Of a stretch of DNA of 8,470 bases, positions 1 to 5,857 are shown in pieces. The stretch comes from Patescibacteria group bacterium (GTDB lineage: Bacteria > Patescibacteriota > Gracilibacteria > UM-FILTER-43-11): the NCBI GenBank assembly GCA_029260955.1, contig JAJDCF010000059.1, positions 1-8,470 of the forward strand, written 5' to 3'. Position 1 is the stretch's first letter. Each line of letters opens with the position of its first letter. Both the position numbers and the translations under genes were made by a program. Below the pieces are notes generated by a model. It was not told the DNA's origin and did not search any database. It saw nothing but the letters and a program-made list of their open reading frames with translations.

Positions 1-1167
1 ATCAACGAAATTGCTGAAGGAGAAGGTCCTGATGTCTTCATGATTCACAATTCCTGGATGCCAAAGCATAACAAGAAGCTCTACCCACTGCCCCTCGACC
101 AGCCAATCGTAATGAATGCCGAGCTTTTTCGTCAGACCTTCTTCCAGGCAGCCGCGGATGACCTCATAATCAACGAGCAGGTTTATGGAATGCCACTTTC
201 AATCGACAATCTCGCTGTTTTCTACAACAAGCAGCACTTTAAAGATCTAATTGCAACAAGTGACAAGCCAGGTGCTCTTTGGGAAGAAATTCAGGAGCAA
301 ACCACTCAACTCACAAAGAAGAACAACAGCCCAGAACGCTTTGCGCTCACCGGAATTGCCCTTGGCCGCGCCGACAACATATCCAGCGCCGTCGATATTC
401 TATATAGCATGATGCTTGAATACGGCGTTCAGTTTTACGATGAAAAAGAAGAACGAGCCACTTTTGCGACAGGCTCAGGTATTGGACAGGAAAATCCTGG
501 CGTGCAAGCCCTTGAGCTTTTCACCAGCTTCGCCCTTCCAAGCTACCGCAATTACAGTTGGAACGAATACATCACAGGTTTTGCTCCGGAAGAAAAAGAA
601 ATCAATCCATTCGTACGCGACAAAATCAGCATGATCATCGGTTATCCATATCTTTACAGCGAAATCGAAGCAACCATCCAGGATCAGCAAAAATCAGGTG
701 GCAAACACATCGACATCGAAGACGTCGGAATCGCCGCCTTCCCTCAGCTTATCAGTGGCCAAGAGGCAACCAGCCGCGACACTTACGCCAGTTATTTCCC
801 ACTCGTTGTGGCTCGCACCACCGATATGCCAGCTGAGGCTTGGTCTCTCGTTCAATTTTTGACAAGTGCCGACGCACTTCAGACTTATCACAAGATCACA
901 AATCGACCTACTAGCCGAAAAGATATGGTTTCTGAGCAGCAAACTGAACCTCTATTTGGCAACTTCGCCTTCCAGGCACCATTTGCAAAAAGCTTCAAAA
1001 TTTACGATGATGCCGCATACCGAAAAGTCTTCACGGACGCCATTCAGGATGTAGTAAAAAATGTATCAACTGCTCAGCAAGCGCTAACAGAAGCCCAGAA
1101 AAAAATTACCTGCATCGTCCAAAAGGAAAAAGAAATGATTGATGTAGGAACTGATTGCGGAATCTAA
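1..1167 (+). CDS. Extracellular solute-binding protein of an ABC transporter (5' truncated by window edge)
   Basis: The reading frame is open from base 1, so the gene begins upstream; the ATG at 40 is internal. The 388 visible residues start INEIAEGEGPDVFMIHN, which matches the 'AxGxGPDIxxxHN' segment found early in family 1 carbohydrate/solute-binding proteins. Next comes YGMPLSIDNLAVFYNKQHF, the usual 'yGlPxxxdxlalyYNkdlF' stretch, and later a C-terminal helical lobe (AWSLVQFLTSADA, KVFTDAIQDVVKNV). Such proteins capture a sugar or other solute outside the membrane and deliver it to a permease. The missing N-terminus (probably some 50 residues) would hold the signal peptide or lipobox; whether it is a lipoprotein cannot be seen here. 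Two Cys sit near the C-terminus (TCIVQ and DCGI) and could form a disulfide. No permease or ATPase gene lies downstream. The family is clear; the substrate is not predictable. Confidence 0.85.
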   Translation: MNEIAEGEGPDVFMIHNSWMPKHNKKLYPLPLDQPIVMNAELFRQTFFQAAADDLIINEQVYGMPLSIDNLAVFYNKQHFKDLIATSDKPGALWEEIQEQTTQLTKKNNSPERFALTGIALGRADNISSAVDILYSMMLEYGVQFYDEKEERATFATGSGIGQENPGVQALELFTSFALPSYRNYSWNEYITGFAPEEKEINPFVRDKISMIIGYPYLYSEIEATIQDQQKSGGKHIDIEDVGIAAFPQLISGQEATSRDTYASYFPLVVARTTDMPAEAWSLVQFLTSADALQTYHKITNRPTSRKDMVSEQQTEPLFGNFAFQAPFAKSFKIYDDAAYRKVFTDAIQDVVKNVSTAQQALTEAQKKITCIVQKEKEMIDVGTDCGI

Positions 1168-1173
1168 GATTCT

Positions 1174-1198
1174 CTGAAACCTTTAAGAAAGGTTTCAG
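1174..1198. repeat. Perfect 11-bp hairpin after the solute-binding gene
   Basis: CTGAAACCTTT (1174-1184) and AAAGGTTTCAG (1188-1198) are exact inverted copies around the loop AAG. The hairpin begins six bases after the TAA stop, where a terminator is expected. No T-run follows on either strand, so it is not a canonical intrinsic terminator; it may stabilise the mRNA 3' end or act with a termination factor. Confidence 0.6.
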
Positions 1199-1216
1199 TA
1201 CATCCAAAATCTCTGT

Positions 1217-1290
1217 CTTCGCTCCTCATTTTCTTCGCTAAGCTTCGCAAGCTTCCTTCGCCGCACATGTCGCCTCAGGTCTTGCTTCGC
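1217..1290. repeat. Cluster of five CTTCGC motifs with an AAGCTT inverted pair
   Basis: CTTCGC occurs at 1217, 1233, 1243, 1256 and 1285, irregularly spaced within 74 bases of noncoding sequence. Inside it AAGCTT-CGC-AAGCTT (1240-1254) forms a 6-bp stem with a 3-base loop. No credible ORF with a start and ribosome site lies here. It could be one copy of a dispersed intergenic repeat or decayed sequence; only this copy is visible in the window. Confidence 0.4.
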
Positions 1291-1334
1291 GCGCTCTGGA
1301 AAATTCGTCACTCATTTATTTTAAAGGGCAAATT

Positions 1335-2582
1335 GTGACCAAGCTAATACAAACACTTTGGAAAATCTTTCTCTTTACCTTCCCTTTTTCCGTTCATTTT
1401 GTTTTATACGAAAATGCTAGTTATCGCTTTGGAAACTTCAATCCTTGGGTAACAGGATTCCTTTTTCTGCCAGAAGTTTTACTGATTCTTATCTTCGCCC
1501 TTTGGTTTATTCAAGAAATTAGGACCAAAGAACTCGGCAAACTCAAACAGCCAGGATGGGGCCTCACCCTATTCCTATTGTTCATGTTAAATGCAGGGAT
1601 GGTAACGCTTTTTAAGGGGGATATCATTCTTTATCTCTTCTTCCTTATACGAGTGCTCGAAGCTGGGGCAGTTTATGTGCTTATTCGCCAAAAAGTCATT
1701 CCTCACAAAGAGTTGATCAAGTGGCTTTTGTACGGTGCTGTCTTCCAAATTGCTTTAGCATATCTTCAAACCAGACTCAATCACTCCCTTGGCTTGCACA
1801 TCATTGGTGAGCCTGTAATTGGCCCAGATGTAGCCAATGTGGCCAAAACAGACCTGATCGATGGCACAAAAGAAATACGCCCTTACGGCACCTTTCTGCA
1901 CCCCAACATCTTGGGCGTATATCTAATGACAGTCTTCTTCCTCAGTTTGGCCTACATCAAAAAAACCGCCCTGCCTTTTTGGATTATTCTCATGACAGTC
2001 GGCATATATTTAACTGGTTCACAAGCGGCTCAGCTCACATTGATTATTGTGGCTGGCATTTTACTGGCTCTTAGCTTCATGAAGGTGGCAGTTCAAAAAA
2101 GAATACTCTCACTTGGAATACTTGGAGCGTTCTTTTTCGGTAATATTGTGGTTTACCTAAATAGCGCATCAATTGCCTGGAATAATCCTTCCGTCTATGA
2201 GCGCCTGATGCAAAACGTGATCAGTCTAAATATGTTTTTGCATAAATTTTTAGGGGTCGGAGTGGCCAATTTTACTCTGGTAATGGAAGAATTCTCACTG
2301 GTTAAGCTACTCCCATGGGAATTTCAACCAGTTCACAATACTTACTTCCTAATTCTCAACGAAACAGGCATTCAGGGGCTGATTCTTCTCATTATTATCA
2401 TTGGCTATTTACTGCATGGATACTGGAAAACAGGCTTGAGTTACCTATTAAAAGATAAGGCTCGCATCCTGCCACTTTTTGCTTTGATAGTGGTCGCATC
2501 CTTCGATCATTTGCTTTGGACAAGCTGGATTGGGCCAATTCTAGCTGGAATGGTTGTAGCCGAAACCACCCGATCCGCGTAG
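1335..2582 (+). CDS. O-antigen ligase/polymerase-like membrane protein (Wzy_C family)
   Basis: This is a 415-residue polytopic membrane protein with roughly ten or more hydrophobic segments. Two motifs place it in the Wzy_C (WaaL/Wzy-like) superfamily: GTFLHPNILGVYL at residues 185-197 (the 'GTFxHPNxLAxYL' signature) and PVHNTYFLILNETGIQGL around His334-Asn335, in a predicted extracytoplasmic loop where this family has its functional His. Members ligate or polymerise lipid-linked glycans at the outer face of the cytoplasmic membrane; ligase versus polymerase cannot be decided here. The start is GTG at 1335 with AAAGGG at 1323-1328, six bases upstream, the only partial SD among the core genes in the window. 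The last residues (TTRSA) and the TAG stop lie inside a GC-rich hairpin of the minus-strand unit downstream, so the original C-terminus may have been replaced. No convincing promoter was seen in 1168-1334. Confidence 0.82.
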   Translation: MTKLIQTLWKIFLFTFPFSVHFVLYENASYRFGNFNPWVTGFLFLPEVLLILIFALWFIQEIRTKELGKLKQPGWGLTLFLLFMLNAGMVTLFKGDIILYLFFLIRVLEAGAVYVLIRQKVIPHKELIKWLLYGAVFQIALAYLQTRLNHSLGLHIIGEPVIGPDVANVAKTDLIDGTKEIRPYGTFLHPNILGVYLMTVFFLSLAYIKKTALPFWIILMTVGIYLTGSQAAQLTLIIVAGILLALSFMKVAVQKRILSLGILGAFFFGNIVVYLNSASIAWNNPSVYERLMQNVISLNMFLHKFLGVGVANFTLVMEEFSLVKLLPWEFQPVHNTYFLILNETGIQGLILLIIIIGYLLHGYWKTGLSYLLKDKARILPLFALIVVASFDHLLWTSWIGPILAGMVVAETTRSA

Positions 2583-2598
2583 TGCGGACCGGAGTGGT
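2565..2598 (-). terminator. GC-rich hairpin, probable terminator of the minus-strand membrane-protein gene
   Basis: Read on the minus strand, ACCAC-(T)-CCGGTCCGC pairs with GCGGATCGG-GTGGT around the loop ACTAC: 14 base pairs with one bulged T. One pair (2589/2573) is G-U on the minus strand but C/A on the plus strand, so the structure makes sense as minus-strand RNA. A short TTT follows the stem (its first T is the last paired base), a weak U-tract. It lies 20 bases after the TGA stop of the minus-strand gene and overlaps the 3' end and stop codon of the Wzy_C gene. Confidence 0.55.
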
Positions 2599-2600
2599 CG

Positions 2601-2615
2601 CGGTGTGATCACGAT
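2601..2615. repeat. Left copy of an imperfect inverted repeat flanking the 2618-3625 gene
   Basis: CGGTGTGATCACGAT here matches, in inverted orientation, the right copy at 3658-3672 (CGGTGTGGTCACAAT on the minus strand) at 13 of 15 positions. The two copies bracket the single GC-richer minus-strand gene almost exactly. They could be ends of an inserted unit or binding sites; their partly self-palindromic make-up (GTGATCAC) raises the chance of coincidence. Confidence 0.35.
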
Positions 2616-2617
2616 GA

Positions 2618-3625
2618 TCAATCTGCCCCGGCATCCTCGGTCGGGGGGGTTTTGGGGGTCTGCGAAGCCGGCGGCTTCGAGGGTATCTGCTTTCCGAAGA
2701 TATTCTCGAGCTCCTCCGTGGAAAGCGTCTTGCCACGAGACCGGTAGAAGCCGACCGTGAAGAACATGAAGTTGATCTGGTCGGGTGACGAGACGAGGTA
2801 GGTAGCGATGTTACGCTTGCCTACCGTTACTCGCCACGACTTCTTCTCGTTTGGCTTCCCCGCATCATCCTTTTTTTCGTCATCCTCCTTCGGGACATTG
2901 GTGATGAAGATGACAGTCAGCTTGGTGGTCGTCACCGTCTTGGTAGTAGGAGGGGCCACCACCTTCCCCGCATCCTCTTCCTTATCCCCCTTCTTTTTCT
3001 TCTTCTTGCCCTCTTCCTCCTTCTTGGGCGGAGGTGGGACCACGATTACCTTCTTCTCTTTGGTAATCTCGAAGATGACGTGCGTGTATGGCTCGCCCGA
3101 CTCCTGCGCTTTGGAATCGAAAGGGGATATGGCATCCACTTTGGCACCGGCAGTTTGGGCAGCTGACAGAAACTTGGCACGAACGCCTTTGTTCCCCTTG
3201 TCACAGGGGAGCACTGTCTTGAATTTGCCCAGCTCCTTGTCACAGGAGATGTAGACGGGGACATCATCCTTCGGATCGTAAGCTTTCGCCTTGCCGAAGA
3301 GGTAGATGGCACCATTTGTGCCCAGCAGGGCCACTACCAGGAAAAAGAGCAACCCCTTCCAGTGTTTCAGGCTGTACTTGATGGTATTGTCCTTGCCCTG
3401 CAGGCGAACGGAAATGCCGAAGCCGATCGCGTAGGCGAAGAAGATCCATCCCCACGACACCCATCCACGGATATCGAAGGGGTTGGCGAATACGAGTACG
3501 AGAATCAGGACGATGGCGGCCAATCCGACCACTACACCGATCAAGTGCTCTTTTGCGTAGTACAAACACTTCTGACCGAAGTTGAGTCCGTGAGGGATGC
3601 CCGAAGGCGTGCTTTTCTTAGTCAT
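2618..3625 (-). CDS. Unrecognised three-helix membrane protein with Lys-rich extracytoplasmic region
   Basis: I do not recognise a family. The 335-residue product has a short basic N-terminus, three hydrophobic segments (about residues 27-47, 54-73 and 90-110) and a long soluble remainder. By the positive-inside rule this remainder lies outside the cytoplasm. It holds two Cys (SCDKELG and LPCDKG, 13 apart, a possible disulfide), a beta-like segment ending VIVVPPPP, a run of mixed Lys/Glu including six Lys in a row, a Thr-rich segment, a second acidic/Lys linker (KEDDEKKDDAGK), and a Pro/Thr-rich acidic tail. The start is well supported: AGGAGG lies eight bases upstream of ATG. The gene is visibly GC-richer than the Wzy_C and tsaE genes around it, uses GC-ending codons, and is the only one here ending in TGA. 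Flanking hairpins and inverted repeats suggest a self-contained, possibly acquired unit. The ORF is clearly real; its function is unknown. Confidence 0.72.
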   Translation of the reverse strand: MTKKSTPSGIPHGLNFGQKCLYYAKEHLIGVVVGLAAIVLILVLVFANPFDIRGWVSWGWIFFAYAIGFGISVRLQGKDNTIKYSLKHWKGLLFFLVVALLGTNGAIYLFGKAKAYDPKDDVPVYISCDKELGKFKTVLPCDKGNKGVRAKFLSAAQTAGAKVDAISPFDSKAQESGEPYTHVIFEITKEKKVIVVPPPPKKEEEGKKKKKKGDKEEDAGKVVAPPTTKTVTTTKLTVIFITNVPKEDDEKKDDAGKPNEKKSWRVTVGKRNIATYLVSSPDQINFMFFTVGFYRSRGKTLSTEELENIFGKQIPSKPPASQTPKTPPTEDAGAD

Positions 3626-3633
3626 TTTGTACG

Positions 3634-3639
3634 CCTCCT
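3634..3639 (-). promoter_or_regulatory. Perfect AGGAGG ribosome binding site
   Basis: The minus strand reads CTAGGAGGCGTACAAAATG, with AGGAGG eight bases before the start codon of the 335-residue protein. It fixes this start and contrasts with the core genes in the window, which lack a recognisable site or have a partial one. Confidence 0.85.
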
Positions 3640-3657
3640 AGGCGATTGAGTTGATTG

Positions 3658-3672
3658 ATTGTGACCACACCG
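3658..3672. repeat. Right copy of an imperfect inverted repeat flanking the 2618-3625 gene
   Basis: ATTGTGACCACACCG is the inverted counterpart of 2601-2615 (13 of 15 matches). It forms one arm of the 5' leader hairpin at 3659-3683, so the similarity to the left copy could reflect either shared element ends or a repeated regulatory sequence. Confidence 0.35.
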
Positions 3673-3683
3673 AGTGATCACAA
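3659..3683 (-). promoter_or_regulatory. Leader hairpin upstream of the 335-residue membrane protein
   Basis: On the minus strand TTGTGATCAC pairs with GTGGTCACAA around the loop TCGGT, a 10-bp stem. The one non-Watson-Crick position is G-U in minus-strand RNA but a C/A mismatch on the plus strand, which favours a role as RNA in the leader of the downstream gene. As DNA it could also be an operator; it resembles a CRP site only loosely, since the TGTGA/TCACA halves are 13 apart rather than 6. Confidence 0.45.
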
Positions 3684-3729
3684 GTCGCTCCGAAGGATTT
3701 CAGAGAACTTGTAACACGATGAGCCACAA

Positions 3730-3748
3730 TCAAAATTACTAATTTTGA
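3730..3748. promoter_or_regulatory. 19-bp perfect palindrome, operator candidate
   Basis: TCAAAATTACTAATTTTGA is an exact inverted repeat around the central C at 3739. It lies between the divergent 335-residue gene and tsaE, and its last four bases (TTGA) are also the start of a -35 box (3745-3750) for the rightward promoter. That is a typical repressor position. The regulator is unknown. Confidence 0.5.
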
Positions 3749-3773
3749 AAGAACATGGCGCTTAGGATACTAT
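3745..3773 (+). promoter_or_regulatory. Upstream sigma70-type promoter candidate for tsaE-HD
   Basis: TTGAAA (3745-3750, five of six consensus bases) is followed after exactly 17 bases by TACTAT (3768-3773, four of six). Transcription would start near 3780, downstream of the ATG at 3755. The -35 box overlaps the palindrome at 3730-3748. Confidence 0.4.
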
Positions 3774-3792
3774 ATTTAAATAAATTTGTCAA

Positions 3793-3820
3793 TTGGAACA
3801 GCGATCTATTCAGTTATAAT
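3793..3820 (+). promoter_or_regulatory. Promoter with perfect -10 box, predicting a leaderless tsaE-HD mRNA
   Basis: A consensus TATAAT at 3815-3820 is preceded by TTGGAA (3793-3798, four of six) with a 16-base spacer. Only nine bases separate TATAAT from the ATG at 3830, so transcription would begin near 3827 and leave almost no leader. No SD precedes that ATG. This promoter decides the start codon of the gene. Confidence 0.6.
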
Positions 3821-3829
3821 CGTTTTGCT

Positions 3830-4876
3830 ATGAAATCGACCTATAAAACCAAAACACCGGAAAAAACCATCGAACTTGGCATGCAGTTAGCCAGTCGCCT
3901 AACGCCGGGCACCACAGTACTGCTTTTTGGCGACCTTGGAAGCGGCAAAACTCACTTCACAAAGGGTATTGCCAAGGGGCTGGGCATACAAGGAATAGTA
4001 AAAAGTCCTACCTTCGCCTACGTAAACGAGTATGAGGTACAAAAGGACATCAATTTTTACCATTATGACCTTTATCGCCTCGAAGTTGGCCAGGATTTTG
4101 AGTCTATCGGTCTCGAAGAGACCATGCACGATATTAAAGCTATCAACGTCGTTGAATGGGCGGATCGTATGGATGGTCGCACACCCAAGGAATATGTCCG
4201 AGTGGATTTTCGAAGTTTGGCAGATCACCACGAAATAGCCATCAAATTCGAAGATTCCGAGATCGTCCCCGATGAACTGGTCGATAAATTCTGGCAAGAC
4301 TGGGGCACGCCCCTGCATGTTCGTGCGCACAGCAAAAAAGTTGCCGACCTTTCTCTTCAAATTGGTCAGGCTCTTGTCGAAAAAAACATTCTCATCAATC
4401 TCGACATGCTTAATACGGCAAGCCTACTCCACGACATGGCTAGGTTATGCGACTTTCAGGAGCTCGATCGCACTAAGTTCAACGAAGAAATTAGCGACGA
4501 AAAATGGGCAAAATGGGTCGATTTACGAGAGCAGTTCAAGGGAATGCATCATGCCGACATCGCATGCGGCGCACTGGCAGAAGATGGTTACAACAAAACG
4601 GCCGAACTCATTCGCCTTCACAACTCCCTTTCGATTTTGGAGGAACCTGAAAAGTTTGCTTATCTCGAAATTGCCATCCTATTTTATGCAGATAAGCGTG
4701 TGAAACATGATGAAGTAGTTGGTCTTGCCGAGCGTTTCCGTGATGGTCGTGAGCGCCACGGTAAAAACGATGACCCCAAAGCGCAAACCATGTTCGAAGA
4801 AGTAGAAAAAAGAACCTTTGAATTAGAGCAGCAACTATTCGAGCTAATCGACGTGCAGCCGGGGGAAATCAAGTAG
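3830..4876 (+). CDS. tsaE: TsaE (t6A37 tRNA modification ATPase) fused to an HD-domain phosphohydrolase
   Basis: The 348-residue product has two domains. Residues 1 to about 150 are a complete TsaE: Walker A GDLGSGKT (34-41), SPTF (59-62), HYDLYR (78-83), and VVEWADRM (107-114). TsaE is the ATPase that works with TsaB-TsaD in threonylcarbamoylation of A37 in ANN-decoding tRNAs. Residues from about 160 form an HD domain with all expected metal ligands: His167 (RAHSKKVADL), His201-Asp202 (LLHDMARL), His240/241 (GMHHADI), His264 (RLHNSL) and Asp288 (FYADKRV). The C-terminus is a probable coiled coil. The extra His residues fit a binuclear phosphohydrolase of the nucleotide/phosphoester type; the substrate is not predictable. 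TsaE normally ends after about 150 residues. The frame opens at 3755, but 3830 is preferred because TsaE homology starts there and a TATAAT lies just upstream. The stop abuts that of the convergent HNH gene. Confidence 0.88.
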   Translation: MKSTYKTKTPEKTIELGMQLASRLTPGTTVLLFGDLGSGKTHFTKGIAKGLGIQGIVKSPTFAYVNEYEVQKDINFYHYDLYRLEVGQDFESIGLEETMHDIKAINVVEWADRMDGRTPKEYVRVDFRSLADHHEIAIKFEDSEIVPDELVDKFWQDWGTPLHVRAHSKKVADLSLQIGQALVEKNILINLDMLNTASLLHDMARLCDFQELDRTKFNEEISDEKWAKWVDLREQFKGMHHADIACGALAEDGYNKTAELIRLHNSLSILEEPEKFAYLEIAILFYADKRVKHDEVVGLAERFRDGRERHGKNDDPKAQTMFEEVEKRTFELEQQLFELIDVQPGEIK

Positions 4877-5704
4877 TTACAAGTGCTTTTTAGCCTGCAC
4901 TTTCACATCAATGGCATGCGCAATCGCGTGATGTTCCCTACAAACTGGCGCCAGGTATTTGGGGTTGTGGTTGCTCGCCAGCGCAAATCGCTGCGTATGA
5001 TGAATTTCCCGCGCAGACTTTCTGCAGCCAGCGATCGTACACATGTCGCCATGCTCCTTTTGAAGATGCCGCCGAATTTTCACGGGAATATACCTAGATT
5101 TCGCAGGCACAACCCCCATTTCCGCCACCAGTTCTTCCTTTTCTTGTGCAATCTCCTGCCTTCGCTTCTCCAAAAATTCCCGCAAAAGTTCATTCACATC
5201 CACTCCCTTACCTTGAAGTTCCAAAAGTTCTTCTTCCACATCGGAGTCCAAGTTTAAGGTCTGCCCGGGCAGAGATTTTACTTCTATTTGTGGCTTATAT
5301 AAGCCATTTTGATTTTCATTTTTGACATCTTTCACAAATGTCTCAAGTGCTGATTTCGAAAGTTGTTGAACTTTTTCCGCCCAAAATTCCTCATCTTCCG
5401 GCGTGGCCACAGAAGTAACACGCGTCAATTTGTTAACACTGACTTCACCACTCGTTAACAAGCCCTTCAGCGCTGGCTTGTCCTTAAATCGCTCATTCAA
5501 ATTAAGCGCCAGCCGAACCTGCTTTTCACTTAGACCACAGAGCTTCTTGGCAAATTCAAAAATCGAGCTGAACCCCCTTTTTTCGTAAAGTCGGCGACGG
5601 TTCACTTCCGGCAGCAGCCCGGTAAATTTGCGTCGCCACATCAGGGCATTTGTGCCATATTTTTTACACAGTTGGTACAGTTGTTTGTCGCTAAATTGAT
5701 TCAT
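4877..5704 (-). CDS. HNH endonuclease with DUF222-like N-terminal region
   Basis: The 275-residue product has three parts. Residues 42 to about 127 are helical and resemble the region preceding HNH domains in DUF222-type proteins (LSEKQVRLALNLNERF, LLTSGEVSVNKL, then VATPEDEEFW). Residues 154-195 are a charged, probably coiled-coil segment. The C-terminus is an HNH/zinc-knuckle nuclease: Cys222-x4-Cys227, the catalytic-type His235-His236, Asn245/Asn247, Cys255-x2-His258-His259 and His263. Such proteins cut DNA with a beta-beta-alpha-metal fold and occur as solitary nucleases or in mobile elements; the biological target is unknown. The ATG at 5704 has no SD (CTCCTC lies upstream instead). The gene converges on tsaE-HD with no intergenic base. 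No terminal repeats or partner methylase were seen, so a restriction role is unsupported. HNH assignment is strong; role is open. Confidence 0.86.
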   Translation of the reverse strand: MNQFSDKQLYQLCKKYGTNALMWRRKFTGLLPEVNRRRLYEKRGFSSIFEFAKKLCGLSEKQVRLALNLNERFKDKPALKGLLTSGEVSVNKLTRVTSVATPEDEEFWAEKVQQLSKSALETFVKDVKNENQNGLYKPQIEVKSLPGQTLNLDSDVEEELLELQGKGVDVNELLREFLEKRRQEIAQEKEELVAEMGVVPAKSRYIPVKIRRHLQKEHGDMCTIAGCRKSAREIHHTQRFALASNHNPKYLAPVCREHHAIAHAIDVKVQAKKHL

Positions 5705-5728
5705 TTTGAGGAGATTACGTGAGCCTAC

Positions 5729-5734
5729 ATTTTA
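5729..5734 (-). promoter_or_regulatory. Possible -10 box for the HNH gene
   Basis: TAAAAT on the minus strand (five of six consensus) lies 24 bases upstream of the HNH start codon and would give a leader of roughly 18 bases. No good -35 box was found at 16-18 bases upstream, where the palindrome at 5746-5765 begins. Confidence 0.3.
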
Positions 5735-5743
5735 GCAGAAATA

Positions 5744-5768
5744 AGCCAAAAAAGCGCTTATTTGGGCT
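5744..5768 (-). terminator. Near-palindrome in the gap between the acidic-tail protein and HNH gene; weak terminator or operator
   Basis: CCAAAAAAGCGCTTATTTGG (5746-5765) is its own inverted complement except at one symmetrical A/A position. On the minus strand it folds as CCAAA and AA pairing with TT and TTTGG around GCGC, with AGCC/GGCT available to extend the stem, then a T-rich CTTATTTC. It could weakly end the lspA operon. It also sits just upstream of the HNH -10 candidate, and a third half-site CCAAAA follows at 5771, so an operator is equally possible. Confidence 0.35.
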
Positions 5769-5803
5769 GGCCAAAATGCATGTTCGAAGGATAGTTAGGT
5801 CAA

Positions 5804-5857
5804 TTAAGCCTGATCATTTTCCTCAGTGTCATTCTCTGTTGCATTGCCCAATTCGGT
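5804..5857 (-). other. In-frame acidic coding-like extension beyond the stop of the membrane-protein gene
   Basis: Directly after the TAG at 5860-5858 the same frame runs 17 more codons, TELGNATENDTEENDQA, to a TAA at 5806-5804. The stretch has six acidic and no basic residues, the same character as the acidic tail just before the TAG. This looks like the former end of the protein, cut by a recent stop, or a readthrough product. It may also be chance. Confidence 0.4.

Noticed and set aside
1168..1334. tRNA, CRISPR array or intact small gene in the noncoding gaps
   Set aside because: No cloverleaf, CCA end, evenly spaced direct repeats or SD-supported ORF was found here or in 5705-5857 and 7376-7520.
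2618..2620. UGA reassignment as in Gracilibacteria/Absconditabacteria
   Set aside because: Six of seven longer genes whose ends are visible, leaving out the truncated ftsW, end in TAA or TAG, but no gene has an in-frame TGA, so there is no evidence for recoding; the single TGA acts as a normal stop.
2808..3254. Plus-strand ORF of 148 codons antisense to the Lys-rich membrane protein
   Set aside because: It is Phe/Ser-rich, as expected from reading a Lys/Glu-rich gene backwards; the opposite strand has the AGGAGG site and sensible domain structure.
3660..3682. CRP/FNR-type operator TGTGA...TCACA
   Set aside because: The half-sites are 13 bases apart instead of 6, and the arms fit an RNA hairpin better.
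3755..3829. Longer tsaE start at ATG 3755
   Set aside because: The extra 25 residues do not resemble TsaE, there is no SD, and both promoter candidates would start transcription downstream of 3755.
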